Shown piece after piece: positions 38,639 through 49,947 of a stretch of DNA of 64,000 nt. Source of the DNA: Synaphobranchus kaupii (taxonomy: Eukaryota; Chordata; Actinopteri; Anguilliformes; Synaphobranchidae). The notes beneath the pieces were generated by a model. That model was not told where the DNA came from. It saw only the letters and a list, made by a program, of their open reading frames with translations, and did not search any database. Position 1 is the first letter of the stretch; the number at the start of each line of letters is the position of its first letter. The translations under genes and the position numbers were made by a program. The stretch spans positions 51,392,157-51,456,156 of the forward strand of contig CM056381.1 in the NCBI GenBank assembly GCA_029718625.1, written 5' to 3'.

Positions 38639-40569
38639 GGCCCTATCTTACACCCGGCGCAAAGCGGCGCTAACCCAAACGCAAGTGTCTTTGCTATCTT
38701 ACACCCGGCGCTAGGTTCATTATAACGCCTAACGCTTACGTCCTTTAACTAGCATGTATTCTTGCGCCCATTGCAAGTGAACTGGGCGTGTTGGTCTTAA
38801 GATGAGGAGTGGCCAGGATTCTTTTTGGCGTATTGCTATCTTGAGCCAGCAGAAAGCGCTTGCGCTAGAACCACCACAAACCTGGTCTAAAGTCATGTTT
38901 TGTTTACATGTTATTTTAACGGCGCATATAAGTGCGTCTACATAAGCGTGTGCACAACGCGCGTACCCTCCTGTCTGTTACACACAGGGGCGCGCACAAG
39001 CATGACTAAAATATCTAGATCACAATGTGAAATATTATTATTGTGTAGGCTATATCAAAAATGCATGATAATAAAAGGTTCCATAGGTCCACATACCTTT
39101 CCCTCGGCGAAGGGAAACGATGCCACATTACATTGCTCTCAGCCCACTCCATCAACATCCAGGCGATGTGCGATGGTACAGGACAATGGCTATCCATTAA
39201 AAAGGAGCTGATAACACCTATATCAAGCCTAATGCGCGAATTGTCATTTACAACTAATGCGTGAATTGTCATTCAATGGAACTCACGCACTGCAATAGAC
39301 GGACTTTTGAGTTCGGAAAATGCACTTCAGATGTCATTACAATACAGCTCTGTTTATCTAGGAATACAGCCTGTAAGTAAATAGAATGGTTTGTGACTGA
39401 AAAAAAGTTCAAAACCTTGTCCAGTGAATATTGCTTTTATTGTTTTTCAAATAGCCTAGGCTACAGTGGATTCGCTGTGCATACGTACATAAGGTTTTTT
39501 CGATAGCCTATGGTTAAAAAACGGAGATAAATGTCATCATGTTAACTGAATTGTAACCTTAGCTATTCTTCGTCCTTCATATTTTTTAAATTACAGTGAC
39601 AAGGTTTCCATACCATCAGCTTATTAAAACCCCGCTGATTTCACCTGTTATTCCATAACTAAACAAAAGATTTTAAAGAGAACTAAGCGGCTAATTAGAA
39701 ACGGAATTTCCAGCATGTTACAAAATTAATTTACAATTAATTTTAATGCCATTATCTGCATGTGCGCTTTAGAGGAGCAGGTCTGTTTCCTCTGCTGTAA
39801 ATCGCACTTTTCACGGTCTTCCTGGGAAAGTGGATTGTTTTAAAGCATTACACTACCAGTAAAATAGGTTGGTCGCATTTCCATAAGCAGGACATTATAA
39901 AACAAGGGAAAATATGCTAAACCTATGGGTTGCCAACCTGACAGATTTATTATATTTAGTGTCATCATTAAGGCAAAATAACGTTATTTATGTTATTAAT
40001 CAAAATTAGAATGCAGGTACCCTAATGAACTTCGGATGAAGCTTGAACATGAGTTCATTGCATGAAATTCGTTAAACAAGCAGGCTAATTTGGCGTTTTC
40101 TAAGCTGAGACGGAAGCAATTGGTCGCTTATTCTCAGCTGTTGCAGGTGCTTTTAATGAAATTTAACCGCATATATTTTGTAAACAGCACTGTCAGGAAT
40201 TACCGGGAACTCATAATGGTTAGCCCGAATAATATTGATCATAGGCAACTATTGATCCATATAGCCTATTCCTTGATCGCACTAAACACGCACGAGCATG
40301 TCTGTTTCGCCATCATAAGCAATCCGCCAAGGTGGAAAAGCAGGCTTTTAAAGGGAATGGGATATAACATTTTGATTGGTTTATTGCATGTCACGCCCAA
40401 GACACACCTATAATTAATGAAGAGACTAGGTTCAGCCCAGTTGCACCTTGCGCTGTGCTTAGCGCCCAAAAAACACGCCGTTAAAATAGCAAAAGTGGAC
40501 TTGGACACGCCCTAAATGGACTTAGCGCCATGCGCTTAGATCAAGCGCCAAGATCGCCAAGATAGGGCC
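38639..40569. mobile_element. 1931-bp DNA transposon inside the inner LTR
   Basis: The inverted ends GGCCCTATCTT / AAGATAGGGCC are flanked by CCCTG on both sides (38634-38638 and 40570-40574). The uninterrupted outer LTR has this site once, which confirms the insertion point. The subterminal regions repeat GGCGCT/AGCGCC motifs and a GCTATCTTACACCCGGCGCT second copy of the end near 38692. No transposase motif was recognised in its short frames. The superfamily is undetermined. The exact TSD length is ambiguous by a base or two because the ends are G/C runs. Confidence 0.85.
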
Positions 40570-40796
40570 CCCTGTCTCTTAATAAACAAACTCCTCTTGC
40601 TATCACGAAAGACAGCAGATAGAGAGAGGAGAAAGAGACAGAAAATGGCAAACGATCTAGGCAAAACGACAAACAAAGGACAGACCAGAAAGCGACGACT
40701 GAAATGAGCACACAAAACAGGAATGTAACCTGAAAGCTCAAAGCACAAAGCCAAGTCCCGCAAAACTCCAACAAAGCACAACAGAGCAAAACGGTC

Positions 40797-41296
40797 NNNN
40801 NNNNNNNNNNNNNNNNNNNNNNNNNNNNNNNNNNNNNNNNNNNNNNNNNNNNNNNNNNNNNNNNNNNNNNNNNNNNNNNNNNNNNNNNNNNNNNNNNNNN
40901 NNNNNNNNNNNNNNNNNNNNNNNNNNNNNNNNNNNNNNNNNNNNNNNNNNNNNNNNNNNNNNNNNNNNNNNNNNNNNNNNNNNNNNNNNNNNNNNNNNNN
41001 NNNNNNNNNNNNNNNNNNNNNNNNNNNNNNNNNNNNNNNNNNNNNNNNNNNNNNNNNNNNNNNNNNNNNNNNNNNNNNNNNNNNNNNNNNNNNNNNNNNN
41101 NNNNNNNNNNNNNNNNNNNNNNNNNNNNNNNNNNNNNNNNNNNNNNNNNNNNNNNNNNNNNNNNNNNNNNNNNNNNNNNNNNNNNNNNNNNNNNNNNNNN
41201 NNNNNNNNNNNNNNNNNNNNNNNNNNNNNNNNNNNNNNNNNNNNNNNNNNNNNNNNNNNNNNNNNNNNNNNNNNNNNNNNNNNNNNNNNNNNNNNN
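40797..41296. other. Assembly gap (500 N) flanked by identical 31-bp sequence
   Basis: Exactly 500 Ns. The 31 bases before the gap (40766-40796, starting CTCCAACAAAGCACAACAGA) are identical to the 31 bases after it (41297-41327). The LTR alignment continues across without missing sequence, so the gap is probably an unmerged overlap, not lost DNA. Confidence 0.95.
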
Positions 41297-42670
41297 CTCC
41301 AACAAAGCACAACAGAGCAAAACGGTCTCCTTAAAACACTAGATCAATCATATGACTAAAACTCTAAAAGGGCAAAAATAAACCGCACACAAAACAGCAC
41401 AAATAATGCCATACAACACACCACAGCACAAACAACAAACAATCAATATCGAAGCCCCGAATGACGGAAACGGAAGGCTTATAAAGCTCACCGGCAACAA
41501 TGTACAGCTGTGCAACGTTGATGACTTCTTCGCGAGAAGGAACGGAGCCAAAACTCAACCAACGAAGCAGCGCCCACTTGTGGCGACCGAGGAACATGAC
41601 CGCAAGGGAAAAAGGTCACAAACCATGACAAGGGCGTGTGTTTTCAATTAAGCTTGCGTTAGTCATTTTTGATAGTAAAGTTATGGGACGACGGTGCTCC
41701 GTCGGCTCGCCTGTAAAATGTTTCTCTCTCCTGGGAGATTGGGCGTTTACCCCTTTATGTTTTCTGCATGTGACTGCGAGCCTAATAAGGTAGCCATGGA
41801 ACGTTATCTCTGTTCCTTCGCCTTGTTACATTCCTCTTTACCAAGAGGCACGGCGTTTATTTTCTATCAAACTCGTGTTAGTCTTTTAGCCGGTAATGAC
41901 CGGTGCAGCTGTCCTGTTTCGTCCTTTTTACTTGTGGGACGATTTTGTTCGGAACTGTTGTTCTGTTCGTTCTCCGGGTATGTCTCTCCTCATATGGAGC
42001 TTGGGCGATTTTGTTGACATGTTTGCGTTTGACTGCGAGTCTCTGAAAGTAGCCTTGGAACGTTAGATCTCTGTTCCTTTTCGCCTCGTTACATTCCTCT
42101 TTACGGAGAGGCAGGGCGTTTATTCTCTATTAAATTCGCGTTAGTCTTTTAGCCGGTAAATGTCCAGAGCAGCTATCCTGTTTCGTCCTTTTTACCTGCG
42201 GGACGATTTTGTTCGGAACTGTAGTTCTGTTCGTCCCCTCGGGTATGTCTCTCCTCATATGGAGCTTGGGCGATTTTGTTGACATATTTGCGGTGACTGC
42301 GAGTCTCTGAGGGTAGCCTTGGAACGTTAGATCTTCTTTCCTTTCGCCTCCTCGTATACTAATTTGTATTAGTTTGCATTGTTTGTTGGCTGTGTGTTTT
42401 ACTTGTGCCCTATGCTACTCGCCCGTTCTTATGGGTCTCGTTACCGAGACAGGGCGCGTATTATTTCTGGCTACTGAGAATCCTATCGTTGCGCTTCTAC
42501 TTATTGGCGTGTGACAGTGAGCCGGTTAGTAGCGTCGGTAGGCTTGTTCATTGTCTTGTCTCCCTCCCTTAACTGCGGGGTTTCCCGCCTTAGTGGCCTT
42601 AGGGCTTAATGAATCCCCTTGCTGCGTTTGGCTCCTCCTACCTCACACGTCACGCCACCATTACATATAC

Positions 42671-43795
42671 AACATGTACAACATTACATATACAACTCAT
42701 GTAGTATAATAGTAGTAAATTGTTCTATAGATATAAATATGATTATATCACATCCCCAATAGGGTAGTCTCAAATAATATGCAGCTTTTCACAATCAATT
42801 TGGCATATTTCTACAAACAAAAGCTGTCAAACAGTTAACACAGCCATCTAAGACTTTCACTTTGCGTAAACGCCAATTCCACTGCTAATTGAAGTACTGT
42901 ATATTGGAGTACTACAGGAATGTTTATCAGAATGTTCAGCAACCCCTTGATGGAATTGTTGATGAAACTGTATGCTATTCTTTATCCAGAACCATATACA
43001 TATGTAGTCATATTTAATATTTTTCCATCTCTATTTCAAAAACAGCAGGTACAGGTATTATAGAGTACTGATGATTTACACATGCAATTAGAATTAGCTT
43101 AAAAAAAATAAAAATAAAACACAAACATGTTTACTGTTGTGACTAATGACTTTCACTTTTCATCACAGGCCAGAGTATTTAATTGATGTCAATGTGTGTC
43201 TTTTCTGGCCATGCATCTAGGGGAATAACGGTGTGAGTGGATCCATCCCTGGCATGCATCTGCAAAAACATTTTCCATAGCCTGGAGAGGTGTGGCCCTC
43301 TCATATGGGTTGTGTTAATACGCCTCAAGGAGGAAAATAACTCCTCAGATGGGTTTAGAATGGCAAGTACGATGGAAGGAATACCATTGTTGTGATACTG
43401 CCAACAGCGATAGCAGCTCCTGCTCACCCTCCCCCTCCCCTCCTCTTTTGAAAAAAGAACAGAACCCTGAGTTAATCTCCATGCGGCCAAGCTCGGAAAA
43501 AGGGAAACAGAAAGAAAAAGGACAAATTACTTTACTGTATTACACTAGAGCCGTGGTGTGCAGTGACCAGGATAATCTACACTGTGCTTGGACCAGGTAC
43601 CGGGAAGCCCTGCCAGCCCTGCTGCATACAGAGAGTACGGCTCAACCAATACACCAGTTCTTACTGTCTATGGTGGAAAGGGGCCAAAAGAAATGCCACT
43701 CCATGTTTAGTCTCTGTGGCCTTATTTAGCGAGGATTATGCACACCTGGATTGTGAGGTGAAGGTGCTGCCTTGCGGGGCATAAACTGAGCGAAA
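42671..43795. other. Intergenic sequence
   Basis: No gene is supported. A 126-codon plus-strand frame at 43349-43729 lacks recognisable motifs. Confidence 0.4.
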
Positions 43796-43931
43796 AGAAG
43801 CTGCCGCACTATCAAGCTTCGATGCACAAAATATCTTTATTTAAACTAGAACCACTGTTTCTGAAAAGTTGGTTCTAGTTTAAATAATAAAGATATTTTG
43901 TGCAACGAAGCTTGAGAGTGTGACAGCTTCT
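43796..43931. repeat. Imperfect palindrome, about 60-bp arms
   Basis: The left arm AGAAGCTGCCGCACTATCAA... pairs with the right arm ending ...GAGAGTGTGACAGCTTCT. The best-matched part is ACAAAATATCTTTATT with AAACTAGAACCA and its complement, around a 15-nt loop. A 3-bp ATT difference separates the arms. It could be a tiny fold-back element or two inverted retroposon ends. No TSD could be fixed. Confidence 0.85.
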
Positions 43932-45230
43932 TATCATTTAGTCTCTGTGGCCCCCAATAAGATATTATCAATAATACCTGACTGGGTGGCACCACCACAA
44001 AACGTAGATGTATTTCAAGCTGCTCACATACCAGTGGTAAATGGTGGTCCCAAACAACCACATACATCATCAGTTCCTGTTCCTATAGGTCTTGTTCTGG
44101 TTTGCGTATGAGTGTCTCATTGTGGATATCTTTCATATGTACATTATGAAGAGCTATTTGGTGGCTGAACAACTATATCACTTAGCATGTTCTGTGCTAT
44201 GTGCCTTACAAAATAACCTCTCATTAATATGACGGACACTGATCTAATGACATGGTTAATGTAACATCACAGCAAATTTTAGGTAGTTTAGAGGTTTGTT
44301 TGGCAAAACTGTGCTAACAATAAAAATACTTTCGCCAAATAATCAAGAGTTTAGATGGCAGTGTTAACTGTTTTGAAAGTATGGAAAACATTTAAATGTA
44401 AAAGTTAAATGACCTAGGATCTGTGTTTTAAAGCACTATTTTATAGAGTATAATACAATTTTGTCTTACCCTGGAATTATGCCACGCACATGAAAAAAGA
44501 TAATCCTCACAGTTTACACAAAAAAGGTTAAAAATCATTATTCATTTAAAAAGAGGTCAGTTGTTCCAGATTCAAAAATATGTATATTATTCTATTGGCT
44601 ACAACAGCTTTGACTCCCATACACCAATATTTGTATTTAATGTCATGTTGAGCTTTTTTCTGGTGTTTAAAAAAAAAACCTCCTAAAATAATTTCTCACT
44701 CACCAGTGTGTAAATCTACTGTAAAGACACAGAATAATTTCTATTTTGTCTGAAAGGTTCTCAGTTGGATTTATGTCAGGTGATTGTGACAGCAAGCTCA
44801 TTATCTTAATTCCCACCTCCCAAAACTGTGCCTCCACATTGTTGGCAGAGTGGCAAGCGCAGTCATTGTTTTAATCTTTGCCTGCAATTATTTAGGTATA
44901 TAGAAATAAGTGTGCACTTCAGGTCGAAAAAGCAACAGACAGTAGATGTGTCCATTTTGTGATACATAATTATTTGTGATTCCTAGTGTAATTGTAATGA
45001 TACCACAGAAATGATAGCAACGAAACTGCCACCAATTTAGGCAATGGCAATGAATATTTTCCCCACTTCCTCACTGGACACTTAAATTAGCATATTATCC
45101 AGCATGCAGTGTTCATTAAAACACTAATGAGGTTTCCTTTTCTTCTGAGCAAATTATCTGAACACTTCTTTAAAGCATTACATGCAATATCTCTGCACCA
45201 TACAGACATGTAAATCAGGATCCTCCACAG
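43932..45230. other. Intergenic sequence
   Basis: AT-rich, with no gene recognised. A stretch near 44755-44900 (TTCTCAGTTGGATTTATGTC) resembles decayed transposon sequence, but I could not bound it. Confidence 0.4.
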
Positions 45231-45290
45231 CAGGGGTTCTCAAACTCAGTCCTGGGACTTCCCTGTGTATGCTTGTATATTTTCTGCCAT
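45231..45290. mobile_element. One end of a hAT-like repeat
   Basis: CAGGGGTTCTCAAACTCAGT followed by CCTGGGACTTCCCTGTGTAT matches the general form of non-autonomous hAT termini in vertebrates and resembles the start of the element at 31042. No matching inverted end or TSD was found, so this is probably a fragment. Confidence 0.4.
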
Positions 45291-48200
45291 ATTTGCCATA
45301 TTTTTTCCCTTAAACATGCTAACAGTCTAGGTTTGTTATGTTCTCTTAATTTTCTACCAAAAGGTTTAATTTCTGCGACTAGGCATCCATAAATATTGTT
45401 TTGAAAAAGACATAGCTGATGCCTTTTTATTACTTTTGAAACTACTTTTGGTGTTTCAGAGGCTTTTGTTTTGTTTCCAAAACAAAACCAACTCATTTTT
45501 GGTTGGAGAAGTACATATTTCACTGATCTGTCTCCATAAATATTGATATTTTAAAGATAGCTGCAAAAATAAACCAAATCAACCTTAACCAACCTTTATA
45601 TATGGAGTATCCTCCCAAATAGTCTATATAGGTATTGTATATATACATATGTTTAAAAATATATGTTAAATATATATTTTCAAGGCAATACATGTGTTAC
45701 AAAATTACTTGTAATATCTTTAAATGTGCATTTTACTTTATCCTGAGTGTTGCAATATCTTATTCTGATCTGTACAATATATTTTATTTCAATATATTCT
45801 AGTATATTCCTTTACATAAGGGCATATTTTCTATCTTAACTGTTTTTGGTTTCTTAATACAACTGCTGTAGGCTACAACAAACAACCGGCTGTCATACGA
45901 TATACTATTTAAAAAATGAACACAAACATATGCATACTGGCTATTTATTATGCGTAAAGCTTAAAGAGATGAGCCTTAGAACCGCTGAAACTGCCGTTTA
46001 TTTTCGGAAACACAATTTTCTTACGCAAGACGCTCAGACACAGCACAATAACTGCTGTCAGAAAAGTTGTTGATAAATTAGATTATATATGTCATTGTCA
46101 CTGCGAATGGCCAATTTTCGAAAATATATGGCCAGTATCAATGTGCTGTAATTTTATGACAGAGGAAATACATGTAGGCAAATTCCGAACTGCTCGCGGT
46201 TGAATCTGAAACCACCATCCTTTAGGCTACATATTATACAGAATTAAATAAAATGCAGAAAAGAATATATCATGTATTTCATAATCACTAAAACTATCCA
46301 TTTAGTATTAATTATTTTATTGCAAATGGTAAACCTTATATATATTAACAAGAGTGGAAAGGGTTAAATAAAATACATGTTATCTGAATTAGATAAATAG
46401 GATATATTCTGTTTAAAATTGAAATACGAGAAGACTTAGAAGAAAGTTCGAAGAAAGAAAATATATTATATCAAATCGTATTGCTTCAAAAAGGTATATG
46501 TAGATCAGCTTCATTTTTATTGTACATTTAAATTAAGCGACAATATAATACTGCAGGTAGGCTAACCCAACTAAACTTATCAGTGCACAAAAACACCTTT
46601 TTGTGATTTGGTTTACCCCCAGTAACCTATTCAAAGTAACCTATTCAAAGAAACCTGATGTAGCCTACATTCAGTCCAGTTTCAGAGAAACGTGCCCAAT
46701 TTCAAAATTTACTGTGAGTATAAGCTACTTGTTGCAAATACGATAAAAGTAGCTCAACGTTTGCAGCACAGCAAGCAGAAAACTTTATTTTCTTTTTACG
46801 CAACAATATAGGAACATCAGCTGAAATATAAAAAAAACAAATAAGTTGATACCCTTTAAAATAAAAAATGAATGACTATTGTGATATCTCTGAGACCCAT
46901 TGTAGCGCATATTCAATAGGCTAATACAAGTAATTCGTTAACATTTTAGTGGTTAAAAATACTTCAAAAATATGTTTTATACACAGAATGATACGTGTAC
47001 AATGGATTAATGTATTCAATAAATGAAATAATGAGTTAATCAAAATGAATTACAAAAATATTTATTTGCGTTTTTGTTATTTTATAAGTTTAGGTTTTGC
47101 TGAAGTGACACCCAAATGACGGTCGTAAGCCTTCTTATTGAATGAGCAATTCAGCAAAGTTTTATTTGTGTCCATTTTATGCTTCTTGTCACTGTGAACT
47201 CGCTAGAGAACTGTATTACGTTTCCAGTACCTGGATACTTCACTGCTTCATCCTCCATCTTGAACTGTAAATACATAGGCCACCGTGGAGTGAAATCACA
47301 AACACATAGCCTACATCTCATTCCTAAATTAGTAAGTACTTAAATAAGTACTTAAATACTAAGTAATTACTTTTTTACATTGTTTTTTTTTTCAGTGTAC
47401 CTTAATACAACACACACTGACGTTTGCATGAACAATTATGAAAAACGAACCATTCGTTTATAAATTGATATGCGAAAGTTTACTCTTGAAAACAACAAAC
47501 AGAGATAAAAAATAAAAACTTTTACTGCAGTACAAAAAAATAAAAGTATAGCCTTCACGGAAATCAGACCAGATATTTTTATTCTAAATCTAGACCACAA
47601 ATAAAAATTTTGTTCTAAATCTGCATGCACGCTTTCCTGTTCCACACTTTTTTTTTTTTGCACAAAAACAACAGTTTTAATAGAATTTAAATAATTCTTT
47701 CTAAGTAAATTGACCTGCACTGCACCTCTTTAATGTTAATTTTGAGTTTTAGTTTCAACTGTACAACCCCCCATTCTTCTTTTTGTAGCAGCCCAATGGA
47801 CACCTCCACATGTTTAGGCCTATGCTAGATTTGAGTGATTGCTTGGTTTCATAAGACGAGTTGATTTATTTTTCACTGGTGGTCAACATATTGAAGTGAA
47901 AGCTATGGAACTATGAACAGAAGATAAAAACACAGTCTCTTCTGTCACACTGGCTTGCACTACACATACATAACTGACCACATATATTTCCAAAACTGTT
48001 AAATTAATATGTAAACTCTGGGAAGGATTTTGTAGTAGGGACATTAAGCAGTTCTGGCTACAGTACTTACAAAACGCAGGCTAAAACCATGCTATTTCAT
48101 ATCAAATATTTCAGTTATGGAATAATTTCAGGTTGTATATATTATTTTGATTTGGTTGTATAATGCTATGTGATATGACACAAAACAGCAACAAAAAATT

Positions 48201-49249
48201 GGCCTACCAATGCTTTTTAATGTAGGCCTAAGCTACACAAGTAGGCCTAAGACAAGTTAATTTTTTTAGTTCTATATCTGTGCCTTAAAATACCAGTTTA
48301 TATTCTTGAAACGTGTGAGTGGAATTATTGAACATGTTCTCCGTCAATGTAACCTACGTGAACCTGCTGTTGTCAGCTGAGATATATGGTAGCCACACAT
48401 GTTATGAACTTTATTATGACCTCACCACTTCCTCAAAATCAATAAATTATAAATTTTCTGTATTTATTTTAATTGTAAAATTATACTCTGAATTTAAGTT
48501 GCTCGTCGTGGCTGGGTTCTAGGTTTCTCTGGCACTACTGGAAGCCCATTATTTATTTATTTACGATGAGTAGCTACGGCTAAACTATTTTTTAAAACAG
48601 ATCAAATACGTTTTCATATTCGGATATAGCTGGTTTCTAATATTTGAACAGGTTAGAATGAAAATGAACACGTAGAACTTCCAAAAAAGGTATGCTATGG
48701 GTTCTAAAGTGGACCAACTTTAGGTAAGCACCCGTGTAATATTTTGCCATTTAAATGCATTGTAAACCCATTAGTAAAATCTTATTTGACTTTTATAGCA
48801 CAGTGAGTCATGACGTTACTTAGCATTTTTGTCTTCGATAAATCCTGGGCAAATCCTTGCGGAAACTGCCCTAATGAGCCTCGTTGTAATGTTCATAGGA
48901 GTATCTACACACAGTGACGGTAAAGTCCTCTTTAAACCGCACGGGCAATAGGCTACTGTGTAAAACATAAAAGCAATGGGGAGGATTAGGTAGGGGGAAA
49001 GCGAAAGAATAACCTATAAGGTTTCAATTTTAAAGGTGATAGTGTAGCCAATGGTTATAGACACCACCCAGCGCCGGAAAGCCAAGGGAAAAGATCAGTT
49101 CTTCCAACTAATTAGCTGAACCTAGGCTACATTCTTTAAAATCGTTTTGCGTAGCCTAAACGCTGAAACCAACACTTTAAATAGATATATTTTTATTATA
49201 TATTATTATTATTAACTATTAACTGTCGTCTAAATCATACAGTCCATTT
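45291..49249. other. Unique AT-rich sequence, possible regulatory region
   Basis: No gene is supported. The region upstream of the putative leader exon is largely free of recognisable transposons and carries many TAGGCTA/TAGCCTA heptamers. A T-run at 47650-47660 is the only notable simple tract. Confidence 0.4.
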
Positions 49250-49947
49250 GCATTGACTTTGAATCGGAGCTCCTCTTCTCCCTCCGCACTGGAAGACCGT
49301 TAATATATATTTCCCCTTTCCTCTCCCCCCGTTTTATAAACTACGCCATCAAGTGCAACACTAATACATTACCTCCCCCCAGCCTCTGTGTTTCATCTAT
49401 TCCTTCTCCGAGACGACTGTAATTTCTCCTGGGAGCCTACCGCCCAGGCCGTCTCTGGATATTGTGAAGAAAAATACACATAACAGAAGAAGCGCTGATA
49501 CTACACAAAATACAGAGATATGCAGAGATATGCTCAATGTTGCAAAATCTGAGACAGAAAAAGCTGCACTAATTTTAAACTCCAACCAACAACAGAACGG
49601 CACAGCGAGATACCAAGATAGGCTACAGCTAGCAGGCTACGGTCCTGTCACAAACTATGCAAGTTGTTATATTGTTATTTTAAGATGTCTATTTTTGTTC
49701 TTTTGTAGCCTACCTTGAATCGCGGGCTCGGTTTGGATTAAGCCTCGGATTCGCGACTGGCGCTTCTGTTTGATCTCTGAACGGGACACTCTCGAGAAGA
49801 TCTTGGATTATTGCTATACGATGAAGAAAGGATGATATAAAATAATAACAGCATCGACGAGATGACCAAGCGCTGAACTGCTGTGCTGGAAAAGCCTGTC
49901 TTTGCTCCAACTTTTTTTGGGGGGCTTGTCAGTTTCACTTGGCAATG
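49250..49947 (+). promoter_or_regulatory. Probable promoter and leader exon ending ATG|GT
   Basis: A comparatively GC-rich block within AT-rich DNA. It has pyrimidine tracts near 49267-49285 and 49309-49335, then a leader ending TTTCACTTGGCAATG|GTACGT, with a consensus-like donor (49948) directly after an ATG (49945-49947). Placing the start codon as the last codon of a leader exon is a known vertebrate gene structure. The downstream exon would start at codon 2 and is not in the window as far as I can see. The transcription start is not determined and the gene cannot be named. An alternative is that the leader is entirely noncoding and the ATG is coincidental. Confidence 0.42.
49821..49876 (+). 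promoter_or_regulatory. Three minimal upstream ORFs in the leader
   Basis: The leader holds ATGAAGAAAGGATGA (49821-49835), the overlapping ATGATATAA (49832-49840) and ATGACCAAGCGCTGA (49862-49876), each two to four codons long, before the ATG at 49945. If the leader is transcribed, these could reduce initiation at the main start. The function is inferred from position only. Confidence 0.35.

Larger units (their letters stand above)
37300..41630 (-). mobile_element. Inner solo LTR, minus strand, inserted in the outer LTR
   Basis: On the minus strand it reads TGTCATGG...CCCATTACA, the same termini as the outer LTR. AGGGC flanks it on both sides (37295-37299 and 41631-41635) and is present once in equivalent uninterrupted LTR sequence. 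Excluding the 1931-bp transposon, its TSD and the gap, it is about 1.86 kb. The opposed copies create a long inverted repeat (36396-36990 against about 40575-41630). It is younger than the outer LTR and older than the transposon inside it. Confidence 0.93.
36396..42665 (+). mobile_element. Outer solo LTR (about 1.93 kb), split by a nested insertion
   Basis: The plus-strand LTR begins TGTCATGGGTCACCC and ends CACGCCACCATTACA (TG..CA), flanked by identical TATAC pentamers (36391-36395 and 42666-42670). Its two halves, 36396-37299 and 41636-42665, are interrupted by a minus-strand LTR of the same family. Without the insert it is about 1934 bp, large for an LTR. Internal subrepeats of about 263 bp are visible (GTTAGTCTTTTAGCCGGTAA near 41877 and 42140, with a related unit near 37050). 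No internal gag-pol remains, so it is a solo LTR. The superfamily is undetermined; a 5-bp TSD suits Ty3/gypsy, BEL or copia. Confidence 0.93.

Noticed and set aside
40536..41320. Long frames spanning the N gap
   Set aside because: Open only because N codons are not stops. The flanks are LTR sequence.
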